A stretch of DNA of 6,490 bases from Thiomargarita sp. (GTDB lineage: Bacteria > Pseudomonadota > Gammaproteobacteria > Beggiatoales > Beggiatoaceae). The stretch covers positions 1 through 6,490 of the forward strand of contig DYNO01000061.1 of the NCBI GenBank assembly GCA_020721025.1, written 5' to 3'. Numbering within the stretch: position 1 is the stretch's first letter; the number at the start of each line of letters is the position of its first letter. This document shows, piece by piece, positions 5,701 to 6,490 of this stretch. Made by a program: the position numbers and the translations under genes. Under the pieces are notes generated by a model, which saw nothing but the letters and a program-made list of their open reading frames with translations, was not told the DNA's origin and made no database searches.

Positions 5701-6490
5701 TCTGGCAATGAAGTGAAATGCAGTGTCCACGTATGCCCCAATATTTGGATGAGTTCCGTATGCTCAAACAGCGCATCACCCCCTATTTCATCTTTGTCAG
5801 AATCATCGTATAGTTCGCTGTCTTCTCTGATTTCAGTGCCATCATAAATTTCAAAATCAATACTGGATGGAAAGTTGCCTAAAATTCCGTGCATCAAATC
5901 TTTCACTCGAAACGAACCATAAACAAAACCGGTTATCATTGCGCGGCGTTCTGCCAAGGTTTTGGGGAATAAACGATCTTGATAAACCGGGAGATACATG
6001 ATAAATCCCGGCTGTTTCTCGACTTCTTTATCGAAAATTAAGGTCAATTTGCCGGTCAAGCTGGCTGCCCCGGTATCTCTGGCATGTTCCATCGCTTCTC
6101 GACGTTTCTGCTCAGAATACATGTCATATCCGATAGCAGTCACATTCCGTCCATTCAACGGTTCAAGCAATACCACAGGCACATAAATTTCTCGCTTGCC
6201 TTCAGGATAAATGGCATACTTGGGAAATTGCCCTTCAGCCCGCAATGTTGTGGTATGGGTTTCCAATTGTGCGGCGGGCACCCAAGGTGCAAATGCAACG
6301 CCCTGAATTCCAGGATAATATTTACTCAACTCCAGATTAGAAATATAGTTATGCCATTCCTTTGCGATTGAGCTTTCGTGCTCATCATGGGAGTTGTGGA
6401 TAGATTGCCCGCCATGTTCCGCCAAATTATGGGCAGCAAATACCCGTGCCCCGCGCAACATTTGCTCATAAACGCCTAAGCGATTGGTAA
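2751..6490 (-). CDS. CHASE-PAS-PAS-PAS hybrid sensor histidine kinase with receiver domain (5' end outside the window)
   Basis: A membrane two-component sensor that would autophosphorylate on His and pass the phosphate to its own receiver. The frame stays open past the Met at 6461 to the right edge, reading TNRLGVYEQ before MLRGARVF, which is normal CHASE sequence. That Met is therefore not the start. A first membrane helix and some CHASE residues are missing. Counting from that Met: CHASE about 1-250 (ELSKYYPGIQGVAFAPWVP, VPVVLLEPL, IGYDM); TM about 262-284; coiled coil 287-312; PAS1 311-432; PAS2 458-580 (PAS_3-like, HPDD); PAS3 586-706; long coiled coil 707-770; HisKA with phospho-acceptor H781 in FLANMSHELRTPLNGIL; HATPase_c 880-995 with N-box INLLGNAVKFT, DTGVGIA, FEPF and GTGLGL; REC 1026-1143 with acidic pair D1032/D1033, phospho-acceptor D1076 (FTDLVMP), Ser1106 at the usual Thr/Ser position and K1128. 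All catalytic residues are present. A helical tail (1175-1236) follows. The CHASE ligand and the response partner are unknown. Confidence 0.95.
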   Translation of the reverse strand, partial: TNRLGVYEQMLRGARVFAAHNLAEHGGQSIHNSHDEHESSIAKEWHNYISNLELSKYYPGIQGVAFAPWVPAAQLETHTTTLRAEGQFPKYAIYPEGKREIYVPVVLLEPLNGRNVTAIGYDMYSEQKRREAMEHARDTGAASLTGKLTLIFDKEVEKQPGFIMYLPVYQDRLFPKTLAERRAMITGFVYGSFRVKDLMHGILGNFPSSIDFEIYDGTEIREDSELYDDSDKDEIGGDALFEHTELIQILGHTWTLHFTSLPEFEQNVYYQTPLLVLGGGILTSFLLFGLTGSWSVARQSNRQLHQEIYERQVVADKLRQREQLLRLVIDNIPQLIFWKDRHSVYLGCNQETARLGGYASPTEMIGKTDFEMVWRNEAAGYQAKDKEIMDSGQAMYKFEEIITQADGSQLWVQTSKIPLYDLNNQVIGILGSSDDITERRRAEVLLQEYNQRLVQEVAEKTKALRLSEERFSLAMLGATDGLWDWDLLTNEIYYSPRWKEMLGFEEHEVANRLESIIQRLHPDDLPVRHAALTNYMDKKIPVYEVTFRMQHKQGHYVWILSRAKGVWQEDQLIRLVGTYVDISEQKHIEQILQQQEQFLRLIIDNIPQLIFWKDIHGKYLGCNKSFANLVNLSKYTDIVGKIDEQLFPHELAKKFIQADRRVIQSGLAALNIIEKLQDANGDKIIWLETNKILLHDTHGNIVGVLGTSEDITERKQSETLLNEYNQRLEEDVAAQTEELSATNEELLSQADELFHKNQLLEQAREVAEQAKLQADIANQAKSSFLANMSHELRTPLNGILGYAQILLRDKTINQEQRDGLKVINRSGEYLLTLIKDVLDLAKIEASRIELYPTDFHFGEFLESIAQLFQMRAQQKDIAFNYEPLSILPEGVYADEKRLRQVLINLLGNAVKFTQQGGVTLKVGYDEDDNLRFQVEDTGVGIAQAEIDRIFEPFQQVGDQRYRAEGTGLGLSITKKLVEMMGGQLHVRSEFGKGSTFWMTLSLPETRNLVKSHNEELPVIIGYTYLQDGIEISQGLKVLVVDDKWENRSIIIKLLEPLGFILYEAKDGEEGLHQAIEIQPDLIFTDLVMPVLDGFELTRQLRKLPQFQTVPIIAASASVFDYHQQESFAAGCNAFIAKPIRIDALLDLMQQHLVGLNWMIDSDTAEVLPVSESAAPMSMRNGATLSPAQAKKLYDLGMMGDIEGVFAEIDHLQQLPEFNAFAKQLYQLANDFKLEQICQLMQSYME
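4344..4706 (-). repeat. PAS3 coding segment, near-duplicate of PAS1
   Basis: This segment encodes residues 586-706 of the kinase. It opens LRLIIDNIPQLIFWKDIHGKYLGCNK (given here as a pattern: LRL.IDNIPQLIFWKD.H..YLGCN) and closes GVLGTSEDITERK. PAS1 at 5166-5531 has the same opening and close. The DNA at 4647-4676 is identical for 30 bases to 5469-5498. PAS2, between the two copies, is of a different subtype. Confidence 0.8.
5166..5531 (-). repeat. PAS1 coding segment, partner of the PAS3 duplication
   Basis: This segment encodes residues 311-432 of the kinase, directly after the membrane-proximal coiled coil. It shares the pattern LRL.IDNIPQLIFWKD.H..YLGCN and the end G(I/V)LG(S/T)S(D/E)DITER with PAS3 at 4344-4706. 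It includes the 30-base perfect match 5469-5498 versus 4647-4676. The middle parts of the two copies are clearly diverged (MIGKTDFEMVWRNEAAGYQ against IVGKIDEQLFPHELAKKF), so the core sensing pocket may differ. Confidence 0.8.

Noticed and set aside
2836..6371. Several 60-95-codon plus-strand frames inside the kinase region
   Set aside because: They are antisense shadows of a strongly supported kinase coding sequence. None shows a start signal or family motif.
1..6490. CRISPR array, tRNA/rRNA, riboswitch or TnpB guide RNA
   Set aside because: No regularly spaced repeats or recognisable RNA gene structure were seen. The guide-RNA region of the IS element, at the 3' end of tnpB, would lie left of the window.

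Overview
This window looks like part of a moderately AT-rich (mid-40s % GC by eye) Gram-negative genome. The best guess is a Thiotrichales/Beggiatoaceae-like gammaproteobacterium. That guess rests on style only: a CHASE-multi-PAS hybrid histidine kinase beside secreted, Cys-containing Ig-like and jelly-roll-like proteins. No ribosomal or other taxonomic marker is present, so it is weak.

Layout: (1) Positions 1-~178, minus strand: an internal piece of an IS200/IS605-type TnpB gene that runs off the left edge. It carries the RuvC-I motif, and the roughly 140-150 codons that should precede it are missing. (2) Positions ~181-1304, plus strand: the remains of a secreted-type protein gene. It has lost its 5' end at the tnpB junction and has a single-base frameshift near 490. 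Its parts are a jelly-roll/carbohydrate-binding-like region, a Pro-rich linker, and a Cys-containing C-terminal region with an internal repeat. A stem-loop with a short T tract follows. (3) Positions 1380-2625, plus strand: a second exported protein gene (signal peptide, unknown N-terminal domain, bacterial Ig-like domain, Cys-rich C-terminal domain). It is split into two overlapping frames by an apparent +1 indel in a C5 run near 1882. A hairpin lies in the convergent intergenic gap. (4) Positions 2751-6490, minus strand: a large intact hybrid sensor histidine kinase (CHASE, TM, three PAS, HisKA, HATPase_c, REC, helical tail). It is open through the right edge, so its true start lies outside the window.

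The kinase is a plausible membrane sensor that phosphorylates its own receiver domain. Its partners are not visible. The two plus-strand genes are adjacent, co-oriented and both apparently extracytoplasmic, but nothing here links them functionally to the kinase. I do not see a clearly new molecular system. The most notable points are the tnpB/gene fusion junction, two independent frameshifts in neighbouring genes (gene decay or sequencing error), the internal repeat in the first secreted protein, and the recent-looking PAS duplication in the kinase.
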